Assembly: GCF_001039355.2 (NCBI RefSeq)
Contig: NW_019774491.1
Span: forward strand, 266,630-330,629
Reading direction: 5' to 3'
Length of the DNA stretch: 64,000 nucleotides
Origin: Lingula anatina
Taxonomy: Eukaryota; Brachiopoda; Lingulata; Lingulida; Lingulidae
Shown here: positions 26,101 through 37,569 of the stretch, piece after piece
How positions within the stretch are numbered: the first letter of the stretch is position 1
How the letters are laid out: the number at the start of each line of letters is the position of its first letter
Translations under genes and position numbers: made by a program
Notes under the pieces: generated by a model
Told to the model about the DNA's origin: nothing
What the model saw: only the letters and a program-made list of their open reading frames with translations
The model's database searches: none

Positions 26101-27654
26101 CTGAATACCACATATTAACCAAATAAAAAAAATTATATTTTTCAGACTGGCTGCAAATGTGAAAAAAACAGTTCAAAATGTTAAAGATGTCTATGACTTT
26201 GCAGATGAGCAGGTTAGATGTATATTGCTATTAGCACTTAATCCTGCCAATTAAACTGTCGAGTCTACACAATGTTTGAAACAAGTTTTAAAAACTTCTC
26301 ATTTTAAACATTTTCAAAGTTTTCTTTTTATATTCCCAAAATGCTGGTTTCATAGTAAAGCAATACTGTCAAAAATGCATGTACTAGATTTTACTATTTA
26401 TTCTGTATCTTTAATGGTGGCATTATGAATTTAAATGCCATCTAAATACTAATATTTTTTAATACAATACTGAGGGCATTTCTCTTATTCAACAGGGCTG
26501 TAACAGCACTGAGTCCTCTCCAGGCATCTTGTGTGTCATACCAGCCCTTCAGGGGGGGTTACCTAGGGTGAAGACTGAGAAGATGACACCTCACAAGAAG
26601 ATAGAATGTGAAAACATTGAAAAAGGTGTGTTCTAAGATCTCACACCATTTGTGCAGATTGAGTGTAATTTGTTCATATTATTATTATTGGTACAAACTC
26701 TGTTAACTTCATTATTAATCTCCCCCATTTTTGGACATAAGAAATTAAATACGGATGAATTTGACTTATAAAATGTCCATGGTGTCTAAATGACTATTTA
26801 CAGAATAACTGTATTGATGATGAATAAGATGTTCTCGCTTACAGGATATCAAATTTTGGATTGTTTTGAAACTGACAGATTTGAAGAGGACAACTTTTTC
26901 AGAGTAAGATTTCAACAAATCATAAATGCAAAGAAGTTAAAACTTGATACATTAGGCTCTGCCAAAATATTGCAGACCAAAACATTTTTCTGGGATGTTA
27001 TTGGTACATGATATTGGGGACATGCAGTCATCTTAGCTGCTTTCCTTTACACAGTGTGAACAACTACGGTACAAAAAATTAGATAAATTATTTTGAGAGA
27101 AAGCACCCATATATAGAAAAATAATGCACACTTCAAAGGGGTGAGTGAAATTACTTCTGGTCTGTTTGGGTCGATTAATGCCCATATTTAATCAAAATTG
27201 TTAGGATCATCTGCAAAATTGTTGGTATTGACCCTGGAGCCATAACTGTATGAGTAGCAATTTTTTATACAGTTTACAAGATTATGCAAACCATATTTCT
27301 GTCAACTTGGCACATAATGTTTCAAAATCCTCTACATGGCACAATGTGGGGCATTTAGTACTGCTGAATTTACATATGAAGAAGTCCTCTTTTTGTTAAT
27401 TCACTGTGCACATACATTACAAATAACTGGGCCCAGACTTGCATCATTCAGAAGATTTGAAATGAAATTGTTTCATTACAATGAAAACTGATTAATATTT
27501 TCAGATGGAAGCCAGTGTCCCACGTAAAAATATGGCAAAGAAGAGAAAGTTAAGTGATGACTGGATGGATTCCGAGGTCATGGCCGTCAGACAACAGATC
27601 ACCATGCACAGACAAGGGACTCCTGCAGCAACACTGGGGTGGCAGGGAGAATGA
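20019..27654 (+). CDS. IHO1: IHO1-like (MER2 family) meiotic coiled-coil protein
   Basis: Sixteen exons: 20019-20074, 20808-20973, 21151-21308, 21424-21472, 21633-21720, 22006-22109, 22349-22530, 22840-22920, 23417-23574, 23951-24138, 24353-24497, 24711-26028, 26146-26212, 26496-26625, 26845-26903 and 27505-27654. They encode 1032 residues, with every junction in phase. Three blocks align in order with mammalian IHO1 (CCDC36): SNSQYLYSQ (human SDSQFLFGSQ), YQKYKAMSPLF (FTKYQTKPQLF) and KARDRDERDLLDSIVTTVRE (RAKDKCDSETLYNFVSNVRE). Next comes a long Gln/Lys/Glu-rich coiled coil at about 150-480, a Ser/Thr/Gln-rich low-complexity exon of 1.3 kb with a basic stretch (HRKDKGKGKKPVKQP), and an acidic/basic tail (KRKLSDDWMDSE). 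Family knowledge: IHO1/Mer2/Rec15 binds HORMAD1 and assembles pre-DSB recombinosomes on meiotic axes. Mammalian IHO1 is roughly half this length. The start at 20019 is supported by the splice phase into exon 2. A generic centrosomal coiled-coil protein is the main alternative. Confidence 0.68.
20345..20525. mobile_element. Dispersed-repeat candidate in IHO1 intron 1
   Basis: A GC-richer island in an AT-rich intron. It repeats the phrase CTGGACTGAA(G/T)GTC(C/T), has mirrored GGTCCAGC and GCTGGAC words, and CAGTGTT-like words in opposite orientation near each end. It looks like a degraded transposon or SINE. The family is not identified. Confidence 0.4.
22545..22620. repeat. (AT)n microsatellite
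   Basis: About 38 AT units, 15 bp downstream of the donor of IHO1 exon 7. Confidence 0.95.
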
Positions 27655-28845
27655 CGGGGGGACAGGACAGTGGGTAGTGCAGCGACATATTGTAGGGTGG
27701 AAGCAAAAATATTTAGCACACTTATCAGAGTAAAATTGACTAACAGGATTGGCAACTGTATAGTGTTTGATCTAATTGATGCATAAAAGGCCCTTTTAAT
27801 TGAACATTCACGAAGCTGTGCAAAAAAGTGCACTTATGAACAAGATCCATTATTGGATCGTGGAGAATATTTATAGGAGTTTTAAGTGTTAAATGTTTTA
27901 TTAGTTCCCTTTTGTAGAATATTGAATGTTGAACATATGCTAGTTAAACATTGGTATAATTTTGTTAAAGTGGCATTTCTTTGAAATTTAGAATTTTGCC
28001 TGCGTCATTTGTTTCTCTTCCCATTTTGAGCATAGATGGACAATATTAAAAGTAACTGTTTTAAAATTGTTCAACCAAACTTATGGTTGCATTATTGCAG
28101 TAGCAACTCTTGATATAAAAATTTGCAAACTCTTATGCGATCACAAATTCTGTTGTTTATTTTCAGCTTATGCACATTTTTTTAACAGTACAGAATCTAT
28201 AAAGTAAATGCTGTAATCATAATAACAGAATATCGTACATGATTATGGAGATTTTATCCAGTGTTTTCAGTAGAGTTTATACATATTGACTTAGTAAGCT
28301 CATTTTTAATTTTCCAGGGGATCATCAAACAAAACAAATGCAATAACCATTATACAGTAATGCTTAAAAACAACTATTTAAATATTATACATGTTATTGT
28401 GTAATTAAAGAATCACAAATGTCCTTCATGAACTTAAAGTAAATCCCATAAAAATGCATGTTGGCATTTTAACAGGATGAATCCTCAATGCTCTTATATC
28501 TTAAGTTGCCCACTTAATATTTTCAAATTATTAAATGATTATACACAATACAGTGATATTTCAATTTACACAGTTCTCCAGTTTCATACATTCACCAGCT
28601 GACACTTTAGATATCCTATTATTCTTCTTGATGCTGAAGAGTTAAGCATATGTCATGTTCTTTGTTACTGTGGACTTACTATTCTGTTTACAGTTAAGTA
28701 ACTTCTCTTGGCAACCATCCCCAAGTTTGAGAATCTTGCCTGGTATTCATACAGATTGAAAATTATACGTTTATAATCTTTTTGGCTCAGGACATATTAA
28801 GGTATTTTAATAATTAAAATTTTGATATTCTTTTGACTATTAAGT
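27655..28845. other. 3' UTRs of convergent IHO1 and GTSE1
   Basis: This 1.2 kb stretch between two stop codons on opposite strands contains several ATTAAA/AATAAA-type words on both strands. I see no further coding exon. Confidence 0.55.
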
Positions 28846-31728
28846 TTACTTGGTCCTCTTTGTACATTGAATAGCCTCATCTTCCAAACTCAGAGCTTTC
28901 CTTTTCCTTATGGGAGACCACCTAGATGGGGGTTTTACATTGCTTTTAGCACCATGTAGTGGGGTATGCTGAACCAAAGATTTTCTTGGCTGAAAATAGT
29001 AAATTTTACTGTTCAATTATATATTAAATTTGACAAAGAAAATTAACAAACAAACCAAAAATACACAAAAAAAGATACAATAACTGTTTTCTAAAGGAAA
29101 AGTTTATTTTTAAAAACCAACAAAGTTGCCCAATCTCAGATTACGTCAAATATATGAATATTATAATGAAATATTATATGCCCCCCCCCCAAAGAAAAGA
29201 AATAATGATGATAATAATTTAAAAAAAAAACCTATCTGACATGTTTAATGAAAATATATCCAAATAAATGAAGAATACGGCATACATTAAATTGAAGGAA
29301 ATATTAATCTGTGATCAACTTTTATAAACCAGGGTTTATTTTCCGTGGTAAATATTACAACAGAAGCATACAACTACAAAAATGTGTTAAGATAGAACAG
29401 CTACACCTCAATGCAATATTTAATAATAAAACTACATCCAAAGATAGTGAAAATAGAACTATAGTACCTACAACCAACCAATAAAACCACACTTCTTGCA
29501 CTTCACCCATGCTTACTGACCAGTCACACAAAGATTCAGTTTGAACTCATTTTTTTCACAAGTAAACATGCAAACTGACTATATAAGAATACAACTCCAA
29601 CACAGCATTAAGATGTGCATCTGGAAAATGCTACTACATGTTAAAAAAAAGTATTTACTGCTACATCTACATCAGAGCTCTTCAGTTGGGTGAAATTTTA
29701 CCTGAAAACCTTGTGGTGAATCAAAAACTGACTGAAATAAAATGCTTAACAAGATCAGCAAAAAGATTTCAGAAAAGACAACTTTGAAAACAATTTGACT
29801 TCATTATGAGACTTTCAAATTAAGAATCATAGCTTGAAAGGTACAACTACTGAACGGCAAAAAGTAAATAAGCAAAACGTTAGTTCCAAATTCATCTGAA
29901 AAGAATGGAAATATCATAGCTGGATGCTCACACATGCTCACACCCACAAGTCAACTTTTCCATAACATGAAATAACTTTACAATGTCATTCCTAACACAT
30001 GCACGTAAACCAATGGTTTTCTCACCTGCCCAAAACTGGGTGTCTGCAGCAGAGACCGTCTCTTTGCTGGGGGCTGGTTTTCATCAGCTCTAGGTGAAGT
30101 ACAGCTGGAACTAACAGATCTGGAGGAAAACACTGAGGAACTGCTGCCACTCCTGCCAGATTGTGGGCTGAAAATTTTATAGATAATTAGAGTAAAGGCT
30201 GCTAATTATAGTGACACGTAAAACTAACCTTTAAATATAAAAAAAACTTCTACCATGAGCTTCACAGGCTTGGCAATTTAATATTGACATCCTGTTGTAA
30301 GGCACTAAGGCAGCTAAACAACAATGTAACAAACAACATTATAACAAACCTCTGTAACATGGAGGAGCCTGCTGAACTCATTCTGGAGCTTGCCAACCTT
30401 TTAGATGGAGTAGGCAACATTGACCTTCTGTTGTTGCGGACAGAAGATGGAGTACTGGACAGGATGGAGCTGTTGGACGAACTGCAGAAACAAACAAACA
30501 ATTAATTAATTAATAAACCCGTAATTTAGCACTGCACCAAGTAACAACTCAATCAAACATTATAAATTCCTTTTGTGACTCTGTTTCATAAACATGGTCT
30601 GTTTGGGATTATTTGATCATCTCTTCTGTGACCATGTGGAATTCAGTTCTTTATCTCCCTCTGATATCCAAAAAAACTTAAAATATAATTCATTCCTAGT
30701 TTTGCTACAGAAAATAAAATAAGGGATGCTTAATTCTCTTTAGTATATGTCTGATTTATTAATATTATAAGAGTTGCAGATAATGCACCAAAGTTAACTG
30801 GTATAAATAATGCATTCTTTTACGAAAGAGAAACAAATCAATGATGTGTATCATCTTCAAAGTCACCTGCATTCATATTTAAGAGTAATAAGAAAATTTG
30901 CATTCAATCACGACATAGATTTAAGTATGCCAGTCTACATTTCACATTAGAAGCTTGTTAATTTCAAGCTCAACTTTCAAGATTAAGTGAAAAGATCATC
31001 TTGAATCAATAAAGAAAAAGTCATAAATGCTTACAGATTTGGTAGCCAAACACTTGTACACTTACCTTGTTCTGGGGGGCGTGGCTGGTGAATCCTTTGC
31101 TTGTTGAGCAGCGAGTCTTTTTGGCAAGAACTGCTTTTCTGGCTTGACAGGCGTGCTGTGAAAACTGCCTGCACTGCTACTTCGGGGCTGATTTAGGCCA
31201 GCTGTGAAGGGAAGGAAATTGTCTTTATTACTGATGATAAATAATATGATCTTCAACATCAACAATTATACCTATGTTTGCATGTCCAACTAAAGAGTGA
31301 CACACTAGTTACAGGATCAGCCATTAAAATAATACAATGCAAGGCACTTACATTGTCTTCCCAAAATGGATTTAGCAGAGTTTGCTGCTGATGCACTGCC
31401 TGGTGTGGAGACAACCGATCTGTTCAGCCTGCTACTGTTAGATACTGGAAATAGAAAAACAAAGATTAATCCCATGTCAGAAAAATATACTATAGCTGTT
31501 AATCTTCTCTGCAATTTCTTTGACCAAGAAGGATCAGATTTCAAAGGACACCGCTTTGAATAGAATGCCTAAATCTAATTGGACGAGAGAGATAATTGAT
31601 GCCCCGTCTCTACTCCTCTACAGCTTCTTGCTTTGAATAAATCAACCATATACAATGCATACCTGATATGCAGACAACAAGATTATAAAAGTGTATCCAC
31701 AGGTTCTGACTGACAAGTCTATGATAAC

Positions 31729-31781
<53 letters not shown>

Positions 31782-34700
31782 ATGTTGCTGAATAAGACTG
31801 ATAGAGAAAAATTAGCTATTAAGAAAAATAGCCTCTGGGGAGTACTGACAATTAAATTTCTCAAATATTTCATGCTTGTTAAGTGGACCTCATTATCACA
31901 TACCAACCTGCAATGATTATTTAATACCAAGTTAAAGTTTATATCAGCTGTGTAACAATAACAGTAACTACAACGAATGCTCTGGTGTCTATCAAGTCAT
32001 CTCTGTCAGGGAATGAGAATTAGGGTGATATTGCAATGAGTGATCATGACACTGAGAGTGACAGCTACATGAGCATATAAAGCCAATTACAGGGATGGGA
32101 CTACCTTTTAGTGAAAAGTCAGAAAACATGGCATGGGGTCCAGGGGGCTGCCTATGTCAATGATATTTTTGGCTGTCAGAAATCCACCGATAGTCAGAAA
32201 AATCTCATCCCTGTAATTATGAATATTCATGAAAGTGAAAAGTACATGTACCCAGACTACTCCTAGTGTTGTCTGCAGGACTGTTCTTCTTAATCCCACT
32301 GACTGCCTTGGTGGCCTTCATAGGCCCTGACTGGGACATCCCAGGCTTGGAACAACTCTTGTTCATACTAAGACTCTTTTTCTGGATCTCTCCAGGTTTT
32401 AACAGGGCCAACTTGGTCTTGATGGTTGGAGCTTTCAGGCCAGAGCGTTGGGATGAGTTGGAACAGTTGGAAATGTTGGAGCAAACGCTGGAGGCAGAGG
32501 AATCGCTGTCGTGTCTCTCACGCTGGGAGTACGTTGGGGTAGGTTTTTGTAATTTGGACTGAAAAGATAACAACCTGATAAGTAATATACTGAACAAAAA
32601 ATCATGATGTGCATTTCTAAATATTATAAAGCTTATAAATGTTAAATAGGATTTTTTTTGAAAGAGCAGTTATGTATGCTACAGCATGTACATTATGCAA
32701 GACTGTAATCTCTAACCCTAAACATCAAGAATCAACACTGATGATATGTTCAAATGAATTTGAGAAAATTTATCTAATTTTCTTTGTTCAGTGTGCATTA
32801 AAGAGATGACAAACATTCTAATTGCAAACACAATTTCAAATTGGACTCCCATGTTCAACAATCAATACAAATAGACCTGAACATTATTCATATTAAAACA
32901 AACAGAACATCAACATCCACAATTATATGGCTAAAAATGGTTAAGCTGTTCTGACATTTAGAAATATCACTTAAAACATGTTCCAATTTAAATTACCTTC
33001 ATCTGTGGTAATTTTCTCTTTGTCAGCCTGCTACCTATTACACCATCAGAACACTCTGTTGCTGCACCATTTGATGTGGCTGCTATGCCATCTCCATTTA
33101 CTGCTGTAGTCTCTCTTGTTGTCAGACTCTGCAGGAACAAGAATATCATATATATGGGGTATTAGTTGTTGACAAATCAGACATTATAAGGAAATCAAAC
33201 AGAATCAACTGATATTTTAATCCAAGTGTAAACCTGTCATTAATGAAAAATGCTTATTTGCAAGGGCTTTGTTCATGCTCTTTCAAGTATTGGAAAAGCA
33301 GTTGTTTTTGAGGTTTTCAAATTAAACAGGTTTGTGTCAAAATGTTTGTTTTTAAGCCACAAGATAGTTATCCAGCCATAGGTTGCACATTTCACTTTTA
33401 CCTTCAACTCTTTCAAACTGCATGCAAACTCAGGATTAGAGAAAAGATTGTGGACATTTCATATACCTGGTTCAATTTTTCCCTAGCTCTGAGAGCTCTG
33501 GCTGCAACTCCATCCTGTAACTGTGTGGTGCTGCCCCCTGTCGCTTCTTTTATCTCCATACCATTCTTGTCTATCACAGGCAAATTTTCCCTTTTGCTCT
33601 GAGGCAGCATATGCAAAGGGCTGCTGTTGACAGTGAATGTGCCCTGCCTCCGAAGAGGACTGCCCGGGCTTTTCACGGCCTCACTTTGTCTAACTTTCAA
33701 TACCGAGTCTAACTGATCTATCAGGGACGGTGTCTTTGTTGTAGCTGGAGAGGCTTTGTTTCCAGCCTTTTTCTGTTCCTTCTTGCTGTGCATATCGATG
33801 GCACAGGCCACTGTGTTTGCCTCCTTGAACAGTGCCACCATTTGGTCTGGGCGTAGAGGGCTGAGAGGTTTGATAGCTGCACTTTCAGAGCTAGTCACCG
33901 TGACAGACACTATGGTCTCCTTGAAGCCAACAGGACCAAAGAAAACTTCATCTTCATCATCCATTTCCTCAACCTGCTCTTTCTCAGGACTGCAAATTCA
34001 AGTTAACAATCATAAAGGGTCGTGTCAAATAAAGATTTAAGGAAAACTGAGAGAAAAGAGAGAGATTATTACATTGTGAGTAAATTCAAATGCCAATCTA
34101 TCTAAAGTATATTCATTATACATCTAAAAGACAAATCGCTGTGAAAATATGACCTTAATACTAGTTAATTACTTTTTAATTTTGATCATGGACAAAAAAT
34201 GGTCATTTCTTGATAATGTGCTGTAGGTAAGACATGAGCTATTCATATACCTGGTAGAAGGAGACACTGGCAGGTCAAAATCAAATTCTTCATGGTCAAG
34301 GAGCTTAATGTCTGTAAATACAACCTTTACTGTAAACCAAAGCCAGGCTTATTTTTGTATCATAATTTATAATCTTTGTTATGCTAAAAGAATGTAAATT
34401 GCATAGAGTGATAAAAAATAAATAAAACTGAAGATCAATCATGGTGGCTTACTATGATGGCCCTTTAAAAAATCTTATTAGCACCAATTCCTCTCACCTC
34501 CACTCCTGTCCTCCTTCCATTGGGGCACTTAAGAATGGGCTCATCTCTCTTCTCAAGGAATTCATATCAAACTCTTAACACTTTGAAAGATGGCTGCCAA
34601 TTTGCCACACCAAATTTATTTGTAATGCAATGGAACGGAATGGAATGGAATGGAATGGAATGGAATGGAATGGAGGTAAGTGGTTCCCTAGCTATTCAGA

Positions 34701-37569
34701 GCCATTGTACAGGGATCAAAAACTTACCCTCTTTCAATAGATCTTCCATCTGCATCTTTTGTGGGCCTTCTTTTTCACTGCTCCGACTTGACTCAATGTT
34801 TTCACAATTTTCTATATTCATCAGTTGTAAAGCTAAAGGTAACAGTGAGAAGTGATAATCTGGACAGCAATCAGAGTATGTTCATCATTTCATCATTTCT
34901 TTTTTTTTTACTATCCTCTCCAAAATACTTCACACTCGAGTGGCGCATTTGACTTGGACAAAAACCACTGCTTAATTGTTGATTAAGAACTTAATTATTC
35001 TTCCAAGATTGTTACAGAGTTATGTGCAGTAAGTTTCAGGAATATGGATCAAAAGTTGGTTAGATGCAGAAAATGTTAACCCCTGGAAAATGTCTTTTTT
35101 TTCTGTAAAGTGTTAAAAGATTTTTTTATCTTGAATATTGATACTTACCTTCTGCTTGTGTATTTTTCTGACTTTCCGATTGAAAACTGTTTTCACTTTC
35201 TGTTGTACTGGCCTTCTTTCCTTCTGTTTTTTCTGGGCTTTCGGTTGCAGATGAGAGGTCAACTAGCNTTGATATTTTAATCCAAGTGTAAATCTGTCAT
35301 TAATGAAAAATGCTTATTTGCAAGGGCTTTGTTCATGCTTTTTAAAGTATTGGAAAAGCAGTTTTTTTTTTGAGGTTTTAAAAATTAAACAGGTTTATGT
35401 CAAAATGTTTGTTTTTAAGCCACAAGATAGTTATCCAGCCATAGGTTGCACATTTCACTTTTATTTTCAACTCTTTCAAACTGCATGCAAACTCAGGATT
35501 AGAGAAAAGATTGTGGAGATTTCATATACCTGGTTCAATTTTTCCCTAGCTCTGAGAGCTCTGGCTGCAACTCCATCCTGTATCTGTGTAGTGCCCCCTG
35601 TCGCTTCTTTTATCTCAACACCATTCTTGTCTATCACAGGCAAATTTTCCCTTTTGCTCTGGGGCAGCATATGCAAAGGGCTGCTGTTGACAGTGAATGT
35701 CCCCTGCCTCCGAAGAGGACTGCCCGGGCTTTTCACTGCCTCACTTTGTCTAACTTTCAATACTGAGTCTAACTGATCTATTAGGGATGGTGTCTTTGTT
35801 GCAGCTGGTGAGGCTTTGTTTCCAGCTATTTTCTGTTCCTTCTTGCTGTGCATATCGATGGCACAGGCCACCGTGTTTGCCTCTTTGAACAGTGCCACCA
35901 TTTGGTCTGGGCGTAGAGGGCTGAGAGGTTTGATGGCTGCACTTTCAGAGCTAGTCACCGTGACAGATGCTATGGTCTCCTTGAAGCCAACAGGACCAAA
36001 GAAAACTTCATCTTCATCATCCAGTTCCTCAACCTGCTCTTTCTCAGGACTGCAAATTCAAGTTAACAATCATAAAGGGTCGTGTCAAATAAAGATTTAA
36101 GGAAAACTGAGAGAAAAGAGAGAGATTATTACATTGTGAGTAAATTCAAATGCCAATCCATCTAAAATATATTCATTATACATCTAAAAGACAAATCAAC
36201 ATGAAACTATGATTTTAATACTAGTAAATTACTTTTTAGTTTTAATCATGGACAAAAAATGGTCATTTCTTGATAATGTGCTGTAGGTAAGACATGAGCT
36301 ATTCATATACCTGGTAGAAGGAGACACTGGCAGGTCAAAATCAAATTCTTCATGGTCAAGGAGCTTAATGTCTGTAAATACAACCTTTACTGTAAACCAA
36401 AGCCAGGCTTATTTTTGTATCATAATTTATAATCTTTGTTATGCTAAAAGTATGTAAATTGCACAGAGTGATAAAAAATAAATAAAACTGAAGATCAATC
36501 ATGGTGACTTACTATGATGTCCCTTTAAAAATCTTATTAGAATGGAATGGAATGGAGGTAAGTGGTTCCCTGGCTATTCAGAGCCATTGTACAGGGATCA
36601 AAAACTTACCCTCTTTCAACAGATCTTCCATCTGCATCTTTTGTGGGCCTTCTTTTTCACTGCTCCGACTTGACTCAATGTTTTCACAATTTTCTATATT
36701 CATCAGTTGTAAAGCTAAAGGTAACAGTGAGAAGTGATAATCTGGACAGCAATCAGAGTATCTTCATCATTTCATCATTTTTTTTTTTTGCTATCCTCTC
36801 CAAAATACTTCACATTCAGGTGGTGCATTTGACTTGGACAAAAACCACTGCTTAATTGTTGATTAAGAACTTAATTATTCTTCCAAGATTGTTACAGAGT
36901 TAAGTGCAGTAAGTTTCAGGAATAGAGGATCAAAAGTTGGTTAGATGCAGAAAATGTTAACCCCTGGAAAATGTCTTTTTTTTTCTGTAAAGTGTTAAAA
37001 GATATTTTCTATCTTGAATATTGATACTTACCTTCTGCTTGCGTATTTTTCTGACTTTCCGATTGAAAACTGTTTTCACTTTCTGTTGTACTGGCCTTCT
37101 TTCCTTCTGTTTTTTCTGGGCTTTCTGGGCTTTCGGTTGCAGATGAGAGGTCAACTAGCAATGCCACTGGGCAATTACTGGAACCTATAACAAAACAACA
37201 GCTTAGGATTTCTCAGCTTTACTTTCAAGTCTCATTTTTAAATCAAAAATTCTAATGGTCTCTTGTAATGATTCTTTTGTAAGGAATAAAATCATTGTAA
37301 AATGTCTTGCACAGCATCTCAGCAAAAAATGTCACATGATCCTGGACTAATTTTGAAAAATATATTAAATTAAGAACTAGAGTATAAGAGAGGTTGTAAT
37401 ATCTACTAGGCTTGTACAACCAGCTGGGTGAACCACATTAAAAGGGTAACAACACACAGAAAACATAGCTACAGAGATACTGAAAGTGAACAATGCCAAG
37501 TTTTAATAAATAACCACACACACACACACACACATACAAACCTTCCTGTAAGTTTGTAGTAGTGTCCAT
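28846..37569 (-). CDS. GTSE1: G2 and S phase-expressed protein 1 homologue (GTSE1)
   Basis: In transcript order: 37542-37569, 37032-37184, 36610-36714, 36311-36371, 35530-36049, 32997-33128, 32252-32558, 31352-31444, 31066-31201, 30350-30481, 30026-30167 and 28846-28989. They encode 650 residues. Exons 3-5 exist a second time at 34728-34832, 34251-34311 and 33467-33989; using those gives 651. The hallmark N-terminal block EEFDFDLPVSPS followed by DEDEVFFGPVGFKE matches vertebrate GTSE1 (KFDFDLSLSPSS, DDEVFFGPFGHKE), and PDQMVALFKEANTVACAID fits its next segment. The remainder is Ser/Pro/Arg/Lys-rich and disordered (SRLNRSVVSTPGSASAANS, RSMLPTPSKRLASSRMSSAG), as expected of a microtubule-binding EB1 partner. 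LLVDLSS near the N-terminus resembles the LIDLS-type clathrin-box motifs, which in vertebrates are C-terminal. In vertebrates the protein regulates spindle microtubules and p53 in G2/M. Confidence 0.82.
31734..31778. repeat. Poly(A) tract
   Basis: About 45 consecutive A residues in a GTSE1 intron. It may be the tail of an old retroelement on the + strand, but no body was recognised upstream. Confidence 0.9.
32092..32216. mobile_element. Short non-autonomous DNA transposon (MITE), CAGGGATG family
   Basis: About 125 bp bounded by inverted ends ACAGGGATGGGAC and TCTCATCCCTGT, flanked by AATT on both sides. Its left end (TTTAGTGAAAAGTCAGAAAA ... GGGTCCAGGGGG) and right end (AAATCCACCGATAGTCAGAA) match the ends of the 2.3 kb element at 54558-56863. 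It is therefore an internal-deletion derivative. Confidence 0.75.
33210..35267. repeat. GTSE1 duplicated block, copy A
   Basis: This copy repeats GTSE1 exons 3-5, most of exon 2 and their introns. It ends at the single N (35268). It differs from copy B by scattered substitutions (MDDED versus LDDED, GGSTTQLQ versus GGTTQIQ), one SPE unit fewer in exon 2, and about 150 extra bases including an (AATGG)n run. The exon 2 copy lacks its acceptor because the block stops at the N. Confidence 0.95.
34628..34676. repeat. (AATGG)n pentamer microsatellite
   Basis: About nine tandem GGAAT/AATGG units in copy A, but only about three at 36540-36556 in copy B. It is a length polymorphism between the two GTSE1 blocks. 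Confidence 0.9.
35268..35268. other. Single ambiguous base (N) at block junction
   Basis: This N sits exactly where GTSE1 copy A ends and copy B begins, so it is a join made by the assembler. Confidence 0.95.
35270..37159. repeat. GTSE1 duplicated block, copy B
   Basis: Second copy of 33210-35267. It continues into intact exon 2 with its acceptor and into exon 1. Confidence 0.95.
37512..37534. repeat. (CA)n microsatellite
   Basis: A short CA run just beyond the GTSE1 exon 1 donor. Confidence 0.9.

Noticed and set aside
27501-27833. 110-codon minus-strand frame over the last IHO1 exon
   Set aside because: Antisense to the last coding exon and 3' UTR; no domain, and the plus-strand exon has acceptor, phase and stop.
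36957-37154. Lysine/arginine-rich minus-strand ORF over GTSE1 exon 2
   Set aside because: Wrong frame of exon 2; the GTSE1 frame (SATESPESPEKTEGKKAS) has correct phases on both sides.
33210-37159. Real internal duplication of the GTSE1 N-terminal domain
   Set aside because: Phases do not allow both sets in one transcript, and an N marks the junction; treated as haplotype artefact.
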